This document shows positions 24,113 to 32,737 of a DNA stretch of 64,000 bases, piece by piece; the first letter of the stretch is position 1; every line of letters begins with the position of its first letter. The notes under the pieces are model-generated. The model ran no database searches and had not been told where the DNA came from. It saw nothing but the letters and a program-made list of their open reading frames with translations. A program made the translations under genes and the position numbers. This DNA is from Mediterranea sp. An20 (GTDB lineage: Bacteria > Bacteroidota > Bacteroidia > Bacteroidales > Bacteroidaceae): positions 1-64,000 of the forward strand of contig NZ_NFJV01000014.1 in assembly GCF_002160055.1 (NCBI RefSeq), given 5' to 3'.

Positions 24113-25450
24113 ATGAATGCAGCTAACGTATTGGAAGACCTGAAAAGGCGGTTCCCCGGCGAGCCGGAATACCACCAGGCCGTAGAAGAAGTGCTCTCCA
24201 CCATCGAGGAGGAATACAACAAGCACCCCGAATTTGACAAAGTAAACCTCATCGAACGCCTCTGCATCCCCGACCGCGTCTACCAATTCCGCGTGACGTG
24301 GACCGACGATAAGGGCAACGTGCGCACCAACATGGGCTACCGCGTGCAACACAACAACGCCATCGGCCCCTACAAAGGCGGCATCCGTTTCCATGCCTCC
24401 GTCAATCTGGGCATCCTGAAGTTCCTCGCCTTTGAGCAAACTTTCAAAAACTCCCTCACTACCCTGCCCATGGGCGGCGGCAAAGGCGGCTCCGATTTCT
24501 CGCCCCGCGGTAAGAGTAACGCCGAGGTGATGCGCTTCTGCCAGGCCTTCATGCTGGAGCTGTGGCGCCACATCGGCCCCGACATCGACGTGCCCGCAGG
24601 CGACATCGGCGTGGGAGGACGCGAAGTAGGATTCATGTTCGGCATGTACAAGAAGCTGACACGCGAATTCAGCGGTGTGCTCACCGGCAAGGGACAGGAA
24701 TTCGGCGGCTCGCTCATCCGCCCCGAAGCCACGGGCTACGGCAATGTCTACTTCCTCATGGAGATGCTGAAAACCAAAGGCATGGACCTTCAGGGCAAGA
24801 CCTGCCTCATCAGCGGCTCGGGCAATGTGGCACAGTACACCGCCGAAAAAGTACTCCAACTGGGCGGCAAGGTGCTGACCATGAGCGACTCCGACGGCTA
24901 CGTCTACGACCCCGAAGGCATCGACCGCGAAAAGCTGGACTACATCATGGAGCTGAAGAACCTCTACCGCGGACGTATCCGCGAGTATGCCGAGCAGTAC
25001 CCCGGCGTGAAGTACGTCGAAGGTGCACGCCCTTGGGGTGAGAAGGCCGACATCGCACTGCCCAGCGCCACACAGAACGAGATTGACGGAGACGACGCCC
25101 GGAAGCTCGTGGCCAACGGTGTCATCGCCGTCAGCGAGGGTGCTAACATGCCCTCCACGCCCGAAGCCATACGCGTGTTCCAGGAAGCCAAGATTCTCTA
25201 CGCACCGGGCAAGGCAGCCAATGCAGGCGGCGTGTCAGTTTCCGGCCTCGAGATGACGCAGAACTCCGAACGTCTCTCGTGGAGTGCCGAGGAGGTGGAC
25301 AACAAACTGCACTACATCATGGAGAACATCCACGAGAACTGCGTGAAGTATGGCACCGAACCCGACGGCTACGTCAACTACGTCAAAGGCGCCAACATCG
25401 CCGGATTCATGAAAGTGGCACGTGCCATGATGGCGCAGGGGATAGTCTGA
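24113..25450 (+). CDS. gdhA: NADP-specific glutamate dehydrogenase
   Basis: 445 aa, the size of the hexameric small-subunit GDH. Converts 2-oxoglutarate and ammonium to glutamate with NADPH, the main ammonium entry route in Bacteroides. The catalytic lysine is Lys124 in LPMGGGKGGSDF; GPYKGGIRFH (85-94) contributes a second lysine, and SGSGNVAQYTAEK starts the Rossmann domain. Full consensus promoter and terminator flank it, giving a single-gene unit. Codon use is biased to GGC/GCC/CTG, in keeping with high expression. The cofactor is assigned from family similarity only. Confidence 0.96.
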   Translation: MNAANVLEDLKRRFPGEPEYHQAVEEVLSTIEEEYNKHPEFDKVNLIERLCIPDRVYQFRVTWTDDKGNVRTNMGYRVQHNNAIGPYKGGIRFHASVNLGILKFLAFEQTFKNSLTTLPMGGGKGGSDFSPRGKSNAEVMRFCQAFMLELWRHIGPDIDVPAGDIGVGGREVGFMFGMYKKLTREFSGVLTGKGQEFGGSLIRPEATGYGNVYFLMEMLKTKGMDLQGKTCLISGSGNVAQYTAEKVLQLGGKVLTMSDSDGYVYDPEGIDREKLDYIMELKNLYRGRIREYAEQYPGVKYVEGARPWGEKADIALPSATQNEIDGDDARKLVANGVIAVSEGANMPSTPEAIRVFQEAKILYAPGKAANAGGVSVSGLEMTQNSERLSWSAEEVDNKLHYIMENIHENCVKYGTEPDGYVNYVKGANIAGFMKVARAMMAQGIV

Positions 25451-25515
25451 CTGCGGCAGGTAACTATCTGAATTTTTTGTTTGAAGATTGATAGATAGAA
25501 TTGATTAGGTAAGTA

Positions 25516-25565
25516 AGCGGGATGCCCCCGGAGCGATAAGCCTGGGCTTCCCGCTTTCTTATTTC
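25516..25565 (+). terminator. Terminator of gdhA
   Basis: AGCGGGATGCCC pairs with GGGCTTCCCGCT (stem 25516-25555, one internal mismatch pair) and is followed by TTCTTATTT. A regular Rho-independent terminator 65 nt after the gdhA stop. Confidence 0.8.
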
Positions 25566-25628
25566 CTCTCACTAAACTTGGCAAAAGTAAATGTGCAAAA
25601 TTAAGTGGTACTAAACAGAGGCGCGGAA

Positions 25629-25685
25629 ACACAGAGTTCCGTAACATCCTACCGGAAACAGGTGAGAGGTTACGGAACTCTGTGT
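25629..25685. repeat. Perfect 17-bp inverted repeat
   Basis: ACACAGAGTTCCGTAAC (25629-25645) and its exact complement (25669-25685) enclose a 23-nt loop; a second pair ACAGAG (25615-25620)/CTCTGT (25686-25691) extends it with a bulge. It lies between the gdhA terminator and the nadD stop. There is no T tract directly after either arm. Confidence 0.8.
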
Positions 25686-25720
25686 CTCTGTATTTAATAA
25701 AACTAAATCAGATTGACGAT

Positions 25721-25762
25721 CTATCTCAATTCTCAATTTTCAATTCTCAATTTAACAATTTC
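25721..25762. repeat. AT-rich AATTGAG-type repeat (copy 1)
   Basis: Short tandem runs of CAATTCT/CAATTTT at the 3' end of nadD. Related to stretches at 27241-27390, 29124-29240 and 32660-32722. It partly overlaps the last codons of nadD, which encode LRIEN. Confidence 0.55.
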
Positions 25763-26305
25763 CTCCCACACTCTCGGATGCAAGAAGAATCGCACATCCC
25801 TTCCCTCCGCCATCGCCTGCCGGATGAAAGTAGAACTGACCTCCATCACCGGCGCAGGCACGAACCTCACGTGCGGGGGCAGCGAATCCTCGTCTACGGG
25901 ATAGCCCGGACGCGGGTAAACAATCAGCCGATGTTCGGCCAAGATGCGCCCAGCCTCCCGCCAACGAGGGAACCCCTCCCAGTTGTCGGATCCGATGATA
26001 AGATGAAATTCATGGCACGGACAAACTTCGCGCAGTTTGTCGAGCGTGTGGATGGTATAAGACGGACGCGGCAAGTCAAACTCCACGTCGCAGGCGCGGA
26101 AGCGCGGATAATCGCCGATGGCCAGACGAACCAACTGCAGGCGCAAACCGTCGTCCATCAACTCCTGCCCTTGCTTGAAGGGGTTGCGAGGCGAAACAAC
26201 AAACCACACTTCGTCCACCCAGCCAAACTCGCACAGGTAATTGGCCAGTGCCAAATGCCCCACATGCACGGGGTTGAACGAACCGCTGAAAAGACCTACT
26301 CTCAT
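25733..26305 (-). CDS. nadD: Nicotinate-nucleotide adenylyltransferase
   Basis: 190 aa. Adenylates nicotinate mononucleotide in NAD synthesis. The HxGH-type nucleotidyltransferase motif [13 protein letters not shown] lies at residues 8-20 and SSTFIRQAM (about 165-173) is the second family motif (SSTxIR). The final codons run into an AT-rich repeat. It is the last gene of the yicC-gmk-small membrane protein-nadD run and overlaps the preceding small gene by 4 nt. Confidence 0.95.
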   Translation of the reverse strand: MRVGLFSGSFNPVHVGHLALANYLCEFGWVDEVWFVVSPRNPFKQGQELMDDGLRLQLVRLAIGDYPRFRACDVEFDLPRPSYTIHTLDKLREVCPCHEFHLIIGSDNWEGFPRWREAGRILAEHRLIVYPRPGYPVDEDSLPPHVRFVPAPVMEVSSTFIRQAMAEGRDVRFFLHPRVWEEIVKLRIEN

Positions 26306-26520
26306 AGTTTCTTGCCCTTCAGGCGAAGCCCGCTCATAAAGGCATTGCCTGCCGAAACCAGCATGACCAGCGACGCGGCCACTACACTGACCGTCTCATC
26401 GTGTCGGATGCTCCCCACCAGCAAAGCTACCGCTGCCAGAAAAACTACCACGTTGACAATGAGCAGCACTCTGTGGGCCTTGGTACTTAACTGCTTGCCG
26501 CTATAATCTTTTTTTGCCAT
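26302..26520 (-). CDS. Small two-span membrane protein
   Basis: 72 aa from the ATG at 26520; a longer frame from 26583 runs back into a palindromic repeat and is unlikely. Basic N-terminus ([17 protein letters not shown]) followed by two hydrophobic helices (about 18-35 and 45-63) and a basic tail. I do not recognise a named family. Its stop codon overlaps the nadD start by 4 nt, implying coupled translation between gmk and nadD. Confidence 0.7.
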   Translation of the reverse strand: MAKKDYSGKQLSTKAHRVLLIVNVVVFLAAVALLVGSIRHDETVSVVAASLVMLVSAGNAFMSGLRLKGKKL

Positions 26521-26546
26521 AACAGATGTAATAAAGTTTATAATTT

Positions 26547-26655
26547 TTAGGTGCGGACTACGCGAACGACACAGATCTATCAAGATATATTATTGACCCA
26601 AAAAACATAGACTCACGATGAAATCAACCCGTACAATCCGCGTAATCCGCTCCTA
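26547..26655. repeat. GCGGACTACGCG palindromic element (copy 1)
   Basis: Arms at 26547-26564 (TAGGTGCGGACTACGCG) and 26639-26655 (CGCGTAATCCGCTCCTA) are near-perfect complements around a 74-nt loop. It fills the gap between gmk and the small membrane protein gene. A second copy of the same arms is at 35310-35386. Confidence 0.8.
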
Positions 26656-26663
26656 AAAAAGAA

Positions 26664-27236
26664 TCAATCATCCAACAAGAACTCCCTGACCGCACCCAAT
26701 GTTTCTGCCTTGGCCTTCTCCAAATCGTCGTTCACAATCACGCGGTCGAACTTCGGCGCGAAAGTCAGCTCATAAGCCGCTTTTGCCACCCGGCTCTCGA
26801 TGACTTCGGGCGCATCGGTGCCTCTGCCCACCAATCGTCGGCGTAGCTCTTCTACGGAAGGCGGCTGGATGAAAAGCGAAAGTGCACGCTGCCCATAAAA
26901 CTCCTTGATGTGGCATCCACCCACTACGTCGACATCGAAAATGACGTTTTCTCCGGCTTCCAACTGTTTCTCTACCTGTTCCTTAAGGGTTCCGTAGAAA
27001 CGATCTTTATACACCTCTTCGTACTCCAGGAAGTCGCCTGCCTCAATGCGGCGGCGGAATTCATCGGGGGTGAGGAAGAAGTATTCTACTCCGTCACGCT
27101 CGCTGCCGCGCGGAGAACGGCTGGTGGCAGAGATGGAAAACGACAGATGAAGCTCGGGATGCGCAGAGAGCAGGTAGTTGATGATGGTGCTCTTGCCCGA
27201 ACCGCTGGGGGCGGAAAAAATAATAAGCTTGCTCAT
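26664..27236 (-). CDS. gmk: Guanylate kinase
   Basis: 190 aa. Phosphorylates GMP to GDP with ATP. The P-loop SGSGKST is at residues 11-17; SRSPRGSERDGVEYFF and EYEEVYKDRFYGT supply the GMP-binding residues; RLVGRGTDAPEVIESR is the LID/R-rich segment. Located between yicC and nadD, the usual Bacteroidales order. A palindromic repeat separates it from the next gene. Confidence 0.97.
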   Translation of the reverse strand: MSKLIIFSAPSGSGKSTIINYLLSAHPELHLSFSISATSRSPRGSERDGVEYFFLTPDEFRRRIEAGDFLEYEEVYKDRFYGTLKEQVEKQLEAGENVIFDVDVVGGCHIKEFYGQRALSLFIQPPSVEELRRRLVGRGTDAPEVIESRVAKAAYELTFAPKFDRVIVNDDLEKAKAETLGAVREFLLDD

Positions 27237-27240
27237 TCTT

Positions 27241-27387
27241 AGTAAATTGAGAATTGGAAATTAAAAATTGAGAAATAAGAAAGTTGGTAAATTGAGGACG
27301 GAGAATTGAAAATTGAGAAATAAGAGATGACAGTCATTTGCCAGTTGCGCCAATTGCCACTATTTTTTAATTCTCAATTCAACAAGT
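27241..27387. repeat. AT-rich AATTGAG-type repeat (copy 2) with 25-nt core
   Basis: The gap between yicC and gmk consists of GAATTG/AAATTGAG runs around a non-AT core at 27322-27346 containing GATGACAGTCAT and TTGCCAGTT. The core recurs inverted at 29173-29197 with 2 mismatches. No gene. Confidence 0.7.
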
Positions 27388-28266
27388 TTACATCACATTC
27401 AGCACCTGTTCCTTGATTTGCTCCAACTCGTCTTTCATGCGCACGACAATACGCTGCATCTCGGCATGGTTCGACTTGCTTCCAAGGGTATTGATTTCGC
27501 GCCCCATTTCCTGGGCGATGAATCCCAGCTTCTTTCCTTGTCCGTGGCCTTCCTCCAGCGTCTGGATAAAATACTTCAGGTGGTTAGCCAGGCGCTGCTT
27601 CTCTTCGTTGACGTCGAGCTTCTCGATGTAGTAGATAAGTTCCTGCTCCAGACGGTTTTTATCGTAATCCACCTCCAGCGTTTTCTGCAAGGCATCAACG
27701 ATGCGCTCGCGTATTTTTACCACCCGCTCTTGTTCGTAAGGCTCCACCTCGGCCAGCAGACGGGCGATATTGCTTATTTTCTCGCGGAATTTCTCCTCCA
27801 GCGCTGCCCCCTCTTGGCAGCGGAATCCGGTCAGCGCATCCACGGCCTGGCGCACCGCGGCACGCACCTGCTCCCACTCCTCGTCGGAAAGCTCCTGCAC
27901 TTCGCTCTTTGCCAGAACGTCGGGCAGGCGCAAGAGCGTGGAGAACCAATCAGCAGGCAAAGGTATGCCGGTGGTTTGCGCAATCTCGCAGATGCGGTCG
28001 TAGTAAGCCTTGACCAAATGTGCGTCGATAGGCGTGGCAGCACCCACCCCTTCTTTCTTCTCTACCCACAAGTTGAAGTCTACCTTCCCACGTTCCAACT
28101 CGGCGGAGAGAAGGGCGCGTATCTCCATCTCCTTTTCACGGTAGAGAGGCGCTATGCGAGCGGAGAGATCGAGCGCTTTGCTGTTGAGAGATTTTATCTC
28201 GACATAAACTTTCTTATCAGGCAAATCGGCCACAGCTTTGCCATAGCCCGTCATGGATTGTATCAT
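27388..28266 (-). CDS. yicC: YicC-family endoribonuclease
   Basis: 292 aa, the normal length. YicC proteins are single-strand-acting endoribonucleases linked to sRNA turnover in E. coli. The start MIQSMTGYGKA is the family hallmark, and the C-terminal DUF1732 part contains TLGSKSNHAEMQRIVVRMKDELEQIKEQVLNV (split here for its 3' role: GSKSN and EQIKEQVLN). The position upstream of gmk is conserved in Bacteroidales and many other bacteria. TAATTTTG at 28287-28294 (minus strand) is a possible -7 box. Confidence 0.93.
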   Translation of the reverse strand: MIQSMTGYGKAVADLPDKKVYVEIKSLNSKALDLSARIAPLYREKEMEIRALLSAELERGKVDFNLWVEKKEGVGAATPIDAHLVKAYYDRICEIAQTTGIPLPADWFSTLLRLPDVLAKSEVQELSDEEWEQVRAAVRQAVDALTGFRCQEGAALEEKFREKISNIARLLAEVEPYEQERVVKIRERIVDALQKTLEVDYDKNRLEQELIYYIEKLDVNEEKQRLANHLKYFIQTLEEGHGQGKKLGFIAQEMGREINTLGSKSNHAEMQRIVVRMKDELEQIKEQVLNVM

Positions 28267-28327
28267 AATGCTTCTTAACTTTTGCGCAAAATTACACGAT
28301 TATTTTTAATTACTGAAAATAATCCCG

Positions 28328-28335
28328 TACTTTTG
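28328..28335 (+). promoter_or_regulatory. -7 element for tsaB
   Basis: TACTTTTG, 90 nt before the tsaB ATG; no TTTG at -33. Divergent with yicC. Confidence 0.45.
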
Positions 28336-28424
28336 TAAGCTGAAAACCTCCGGAACACTTTGCTTGCTGCTCGCCTTGGCAGAGTGCGCGGCGAAGCTTC
28401 GGGAAACAAAACACGTATCATATT

Positions 28425-29123
28425 ATGTCATGTATCTTACATATAGAGACCTCCACCACGGCCTGCTCGGTAGCCGTGAGCCAAGACGGTCAGAACATTT
28501 TTGAGAAAGAAGAGCTGCGGGGTCCCTCGCACGCCACACTGCTGGGAGTGTTTGTCGATGAAGCCCTTTCGTTTGCCGACCACCACGCCATCCTGCTCGA
28601 TGCCGTCTCGGTGAGCTGCGGTCCCGGTTCGTATACAGGCTTGCGTATCGGCGTCTCCATGGCAAAGGGTGTGTGCTACGGGCGCAGTATACCTCTTATC
28701 GGGCTACCCACGCTCGAAGTATTGTGTGTGCCGGTGCTGCTCTACCACGACGAATTGCCCGACGACGCACTGCTCTGCCCCCTCATCGACGCCCGCCGCA
28801 TGGAGGTATATGCCGCCATCTACGACCGCGCCCTGCACACGGTGCGCCCCACAGCGGCAGACATCGTGGAATCCGATACCTACCGCGAGTATCTGGAGAA
28901 CCACCCTGTGTATTTCTTCGGCAACGGCTCCGACAAGTGCAGAGAGCGGTTGGAACAACATCCCAACGCGCACTTCATCGGAGGTATCTATCCCCGCGCC
29001 GTAATGATGACACCCCTGGCAGAAAAAGCCATGGCGCAAGGCAGATTTGAAGATGTAGCCTACTTCGAGCCATTCTATCTGAAGGAATTCGTGGCGGGAA
29101 AACCGAAACCGTTATTAAGATAA
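28425..29123 (+). CDS. tsaB: tRNA N6-threonylcarbamoyladenosine synthesis protein TsaB
   Basis: 232 aa. TsaB is the inactive ASKHA-fold partner of TsaD in the complex that makes t6A37 in ANN-decoding tRNAs. The start MSCILHIETSTTACSVAVS and GPGSYTGLRIGVSMAKG (about 68-84) are diagnostic. Single gene divergent from yicC; followed after 144 nt of AT-rich repeat by the DUF4290-murA run. Confidence 0.95.
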   Translation: MSCILHIETSTTACSVAVSQDGQNIFEKEELRGPSHATLLGVFVDEALSFADHHAILLDAVSVSCGPGSYTGLRIGVSMAKGVCYGRSIPLIGLPTLEVLCVPVLLYHDELPDDALLCPLIDARRMEVYAAIYDRALHTVRPTAADIVESDTYREYLENHPVYFFGNGSDKCRERLEQHPNAHFIGGIYPRAVMMTPLAEKAMAQGRFEDVAYFEPFYLKEFVAGKPKPLLR

Positions 29124-29267
29124 GAACTTGTTAAATGGAAAATGGAGAATCGAGAATTAAAAAATAAATGGAAACTGGCAGATGACAGTCATCTCTTACT
29201 CCTCAAATCTCAATTCAGTAATTTTCAACTCAACAAGCACTCAAATCAATAATTTTATTTACCGATT
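29124..29267. repeat. AT-rich AATTGAG-type repeat (copy 3) with inverted 25-nt core
   Basis: Same composition as copy 2 in the opposite orientation; the core is at 29173-29197 (contains AACTGGCAGATGACAGTC). It fills the tsaB-DUF4290 gap. No gene seen. Confidence 0.7.
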
Positions 29268-29906
29268 ATGCGATACAATACCCAACAAAAACGAATGCCA
29301 CTGCCAGAATATGGGCGGAGCATACAGAACATGGTAGATTACGCCCTGACCATAGAAGATCGACGCGAACGGCAGCGGTGCGCCAACACCATCATCGGCA
29401 TCATGGGCAATATGTTTCCACACTTGCGCGACGTGCCCGACTTTAAGCACAAGCTTTGGGACCACCTCGCCATCATGTCCGATTTCAAGTTAGACATTGA
29501 CTACCCGTATGAAATCATCCGCAAAGACAGACTCGACACCAAACCCGATCCTATCCCCTACCCACGCACCAAAATACGTTACCGGCACTATGGGCGCACG
29601 CTGGAAGTGCTCATCCAGAAAGCTTGCGAAATGCCCGAAGGCGACGAGAAGCAACAACTCATCGCACTTATCTGCAACCACATGAAGAAAGACTACATGG
29701 CATGGAACAAAGACGCGGTAGAGGACGAAAAGATAGCCGACGACTTGCAGGAACTCTCGCAAGGACGCCTGCAGATGACACCCGCCATCAGGTACCTCAT
29801 GAACGAACGCATCAACCGCTATTGCCGCAACAACTATCAGAATAATTATAACAACCGGAACAACAACCGGAACAATAACAACCGCAAGAAAAGCGGAAAA
29901 TACTAA
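29268..29906 (+). CDS. DUF4290 domain-containing protein
   Basis: 212 aa, a Bacteroidetes-specific conserved family of unknown function. The MRYNTQQKRMPLPEYGR start and QNMVDYALTIEDRRERQRCA are typical. The body (1-180) is predicted helical; residues about 183-212 are a low-complexity tail of Asn, Arg and Tyr (NNRNNNR-type), probably disordered and possibly RNA-binding. murA starts 6 nt after the stop, so it is in the murA-rimM operon. The tail length may vary between strains because the coding DNA is repetitive. Confidence 0.9.
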   Translation: MRYNTQQKRMPLPEYGRSIQNMVDYALTIEDRRERQRCANTIIGIMGNMFPHLRDVPDFKHKLWDHLAIMSDFKLDIDYPYEIIRKDRLDTKPDPIPYPRTKIRYRHYGRTLEVLIQKACEMPEGDEKQQLIALICNHMKKDYMAWNKDAVEDEKIADDLQELSQGRLQMTPAIRYLMNERINRYCRNNYQNNYNNRNNNRNNNNRKKSGKY

Positions 29907-29912
29907 CCGCTC

Positions 29913-31217
29913 ATGGCATCATTCATCATCGAAGGAGGACACCGGCTGAACGGAGAAATCCGCCCGCAAGGAGCCAAGAACGAAGCGCTGCAAATCATCT
30001 GCGCCACGCTCCTCACCCCAGACGAGGTGGTGGTGCACAACGTGCCCGACATCTTGGACGTGAACAACCTCATACAGCTGCTGCGCGATATGGGCGTGAA
30101 AGTGGCCAAAGAAGGTATGAACACTTACCGTTTCCACGCCACCGGCATCGAACCCGCTTACTTGCAAAGCGACGCCTTCCTGAAAGCATGCGCTGGATTG
30201 CGAGGCTCGGTAATGCTGGCTGGACCACTCGTGTCGCGCTTCGGACAAGCCACCATCGCCAAACCTGGTGGCGACAAGATAGGACGACGGAGGCTCGACA
30301 CGCACTTCGCCGGCATACAGAAACTGGGAGCAGACATCGCCTACAACGCTGACAGACATACCTACGAACTGAAATCGGAACGGCTGAAAGGCACTTATAT
30401 GCTGCTGGATGAGGCGTCGGTGACGGGCACAGCCAACATCATCATGGCGGCTGTCTTGGCCGAAGGACGTACCGTTATCTACAATGCCGCCTGTGAACCC
30501 TACGTGCAACAGCTCTGTCACCTGCTCAACCGCATGGGGGCGCACATCGAAGGAATAGCCTCCAACCTGCTGACTATCGACGGCGTGGAGACCTTGCACG
30601 GGGCAGAGCACACGATATTGCCAGACATGATCGAGGTGGGAAGCTTTATCGGAATGGCTGCCATGACGCGCAGCGAACTCACCATCCGCGATGTCGCCTA
30701 CAGACACTTGGGAATCATCCCCGAAAGTTTCCGAAGATTGGGCATCCGTGTGGAGCAACGCGGAGACGACCTTTACATCCCCGCCCAGGAACACTACCGC
30801 ATCGAATCGTTCATGGACGGATCCATCATGACCATCGCCGATGCGCCATGGCCAGGATTGACGCCCGACTTACTCAGTGTGATGCTCGTCGTGGCTACAC
30901 AGGCGCAGGGCAGCGTGCTCATACACCAGAAAATGTTCGAAAGCCGCCTGTTTTTCGTCGACAAACTCATCGATATGGGGGCGCAGATTATCTTGTGCGA
31001 CCCGCACCGCGCCGTTGTCATCGGCCACGACCACGGATTCCGTCTGCGTGGGGGCAACATGACTTCGCCGGACATCCGCGCGGGTATCGCCCTGCTCATC
31101 GCCGCACTGAGCGCCGACGGCATCAGCCGCATACACAACATCGAACAGATTGACCGCGGCTACGAAGACATTGAACGAAGATTGAACGCCATCGGCGCAA
31201 GGATTACGAGAATATGA
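29913..31217 (+). CDS. murA: UDP-GlcNAc 1-carboxyvinyltransferase MurA (Asp-type)
   Basis: 434 aa. First committed step of peptidoglycan synthesis: adds enolpyruvate from PEP to UDP-GlcNAc. Lys22-Asn23 (GAKNEAL) and RRLDTHFAG are family signatures. The loop that holds Cys115 in E. coli reads PGGDKIG, with Asp121 in place of Cys. This Cys-to-Asp change, known from Mycobacterium and Chlamydia MurA, prevents alkylation by fosfomycin. Starts 6 nt after the DUF4290 gene and overlaps rimM by 4 nt. Confidence 0.97.
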   Translation: MASFIIEGGHRLNGEIRPQGAKNEALQIICATLLTPDEVVVHNVPDILDVNNLIQLLRDMGVKVAKEGMNTYRFHATGIEPAYLQSDAFLKACAGLRGSVMLAGPLVSRFGQATIAKPGGDKIGRRRLDTHFAGIQKLGADIAYNADRHTYELKSERLKGTYMLLDEASVTGTANIIMAAVLAEGRTVIYNAACEPYVQQLCHLLNRMGAHIEGIASNLLTIDGVETLHGAEHTILPDMIEVGSFIGMAAMTRSELTIRDVAYRHLGIIPESFRRLGIRVEQRGDDLYIPAQEHYRIESFMDGSIMTIADAPWPGLTPDLLSVMLVVATQAQGSVLIHQKMFESRLFFVDKLIDMGAQIILCDPHRAVVIGHDHGFRLRGGNMTSPDIRAGIALLIAALSADGISRIHNIEQIDRGYEDIERRLNAIGARITRI

Positions 31218-31750
31218 TACGACCGGAGGAAGTATATAAGATAGGTATGTTCAACAAACCGCACGGCATTGGCGGCGAGTTGCAGTTCACCTTCACGGAC
31301 GACATCTTCGACCGCGTGGAGGCGGAGTATGTGGTGTGCCCCATGGACGGGATACTGGTGCCTTTCTTCATCGAAGCATACCGCTTCCGCTCTGATACCA
31401 CCGCGCTGATGAAGCTCGAAGGCGTAGACACGCAGGAACAGGCACGGCAGTTTATCAACACCCCGGTTTACTTTCCTGTGAAGCACGCACAAGAAACACC
31501 GGCAGAAGAGCTCTCGTGGACATTCTTCATCGGGTTCCGCCTGGAAGACACCGCGCATGGGCATCTGGGCGAAGTGACCGACATCGACGACTCCACTCCC
31601 AACGTACTCTTCGTTGTCGATCATCAAGGCGAAGAACTTCTCATCCCCGCCCACGAAGAGTTCATACTGGATATTGACACCACACACCGTGTCATCACCA
31701 TGCATCTGCCAGAAGGCTTGCTGGACTTGGATAACGCAGAAGAAACATAA
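31214..31750 (+). CDS. rimM: Ribosome maturation factor RimM
   Basis: 178 aa. RimM binds ribosomal protein S19 and helps 30S 3'-domain maturation. The N-terminal RimM domain (about 5-90, [17 protein letters not shown]) and C-terminal PRC-barrel (about 100-170, [17 protein letters not shown], ending [10 protein letters not shown]) are both present. ATGA overlap with murA; the M23 gene starts 13 nt downstream. Confidence 0.95.
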   Translation: MIRPEEVYKIGMFNKPHGIGGELQFTFTDDIFDRVEAEYVVCPMDGILVPFFIEAYRFRSDTTALMKLEGVDTQEQARQFINTPVYFPVKHAQETPAEELSWTFFIGFRLEDTAHGHLGEVTDIDDSTPNVLFVVDHQGEELLIPAHEEFILDIDTTHRVITMHLPEGLLDLDNAEET

Positions 31751-31763
31751 CCGGAGCATAAAC

Positions 31764-32642
31764 ATGGCTACAACAACTCAGAGGAAAAAACGGAAAAAGC
31801 CGTTTTGGAAAGACATCAAGTTTAAATACCGTCTGACCATCACCAACGAAAATACGCTGGAAGAGGTGGCGAGTCTTTACGTGTCCAAACTCAACGGCAT
31901 CTCCGTCGTACTCTTCACGCTGGCCATACTCTTTCTTATCGCTGCTGCCATCGTGTCGTTCACTCCCCTGCGCAATTACCTGCCAGGCTATATGAACAGC
32001 GAGGTGCGCCAGCAAGTGGTGGAAAATGCGCTTCGCGTAGATTCCCTCCAGCAGATGCTTGACCGCCAGGCCATGTACGTAATGAACATCCAAGACATTT
32101 TCAGCGGCAATATCCGTACAGACACTGTGCAAAGCATGGATTCGCTTACTGTTCTCCGCGAAGACTCGCTCATGGAACGCACGCAGCGCGAAGATGAATT
32201 CCGCCGCCAATATGAAGCTGCCGAGAAATACAATCTGACGAACCTTGCCGCACGCACCGATGCCGACGGACTTATCTTCTACCGGCCTGCACAAGGCATG
32301 GTGGCTAAACCCTTTGACGCTGACGCCGGACACTTGGGCACAGACATCGCCGCCAACCCCAACGAGAGCGTGCTGGCCACGTTAGACGGCACCGTACTGA
32401 TGAGTGCTTATACGGCTGAAACCGGCTACGTCATCATCGTGCAGCACAACCCGGACTTTATCTCCGTTTACAAGCATTGCGGCCCTCCTTTCAAACACGA
32501 AGGAGAAACAGTGAAGGGGGGAGAGGCCATCGCCCCCATGCACGCGCCTCCCGAAGCCAAAGACAGCGAAGGAGCACATCTGCACTTCGAGCTGTGGCAT
32601 CGAGGCAAAGCTGTAAATCCGGAACTGTACATCGTATTCTGA
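31764..32642 (+). CDS. M23-family (LytM) metallopeptidase
   Basis: 292 aa from ATG 31764; an upstream start at 31614 would lie inside rimM. A basic cytoplasmic N-terminus, one membrane span (about 47-70), a coiled-coil-like linker (about 85-155) and a C-terminal M23 domain with GHLGTD (HxxxD) and HLHFELW (HxH). The zinc ligands needed for activity are thus present. Probably a periplasmic endopeptidase, or an activator of amidases as in the NlpD/EnvC group. It lies in the murA-dxr envelope cluster. Confidence 0.9.
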   Translation: MATTTQRKKRKKPFWKDIKFKYRLTITNENTLEEVASLYVSKLNGISVVLFTLAILFLIAAAIVSFTPLRNYLPGYMNSEVRQQVVENALRVDSLQQMLDRQAMYVMNIQDIFSGNIRTDTVQSMDSLTVLREDSLMERTQREDEFRRQYEAAEKYNLTNLAARTDADGLIFYRPAQGMVAKPFDADAGHLGTDIAANPNESVLATLDGTVLMSAYTAETGYVIIVQHNPDFISVYKHCGPPFKHEGETVKGGEAIAPMHAPPEAKDSEGAHLHFELWHRGKAVNPELYIVF

Positions 32643-32659
32643 CGGAAGCAATGCTCCCG

Positions 32660-32722
32660 CCACTGGCAATTCAGACAATCTCTAATTTCAATTGTCAATA
32701 ATCCATTATCCATTATCAATTG
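32660..32722. repeat. AT-rich repeat (copy 4)
   Basis: The gap between the M23 gene and dxr contains ACTGGCAATTCAGACAATC and short ATTATC/CAATTG runs, a decayed relative of copies 1-3. No gene. Confidence 0.4.
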
Positions 32723-32737
32723 TTTGAACCCTTGCTT

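Noticed and set aside
25733..25762. nadD truncated by the AT-rich repeat at its 3' end
   Set aside because: The protein has normal length and both motifs; only the last few codons coincide with the repeat.
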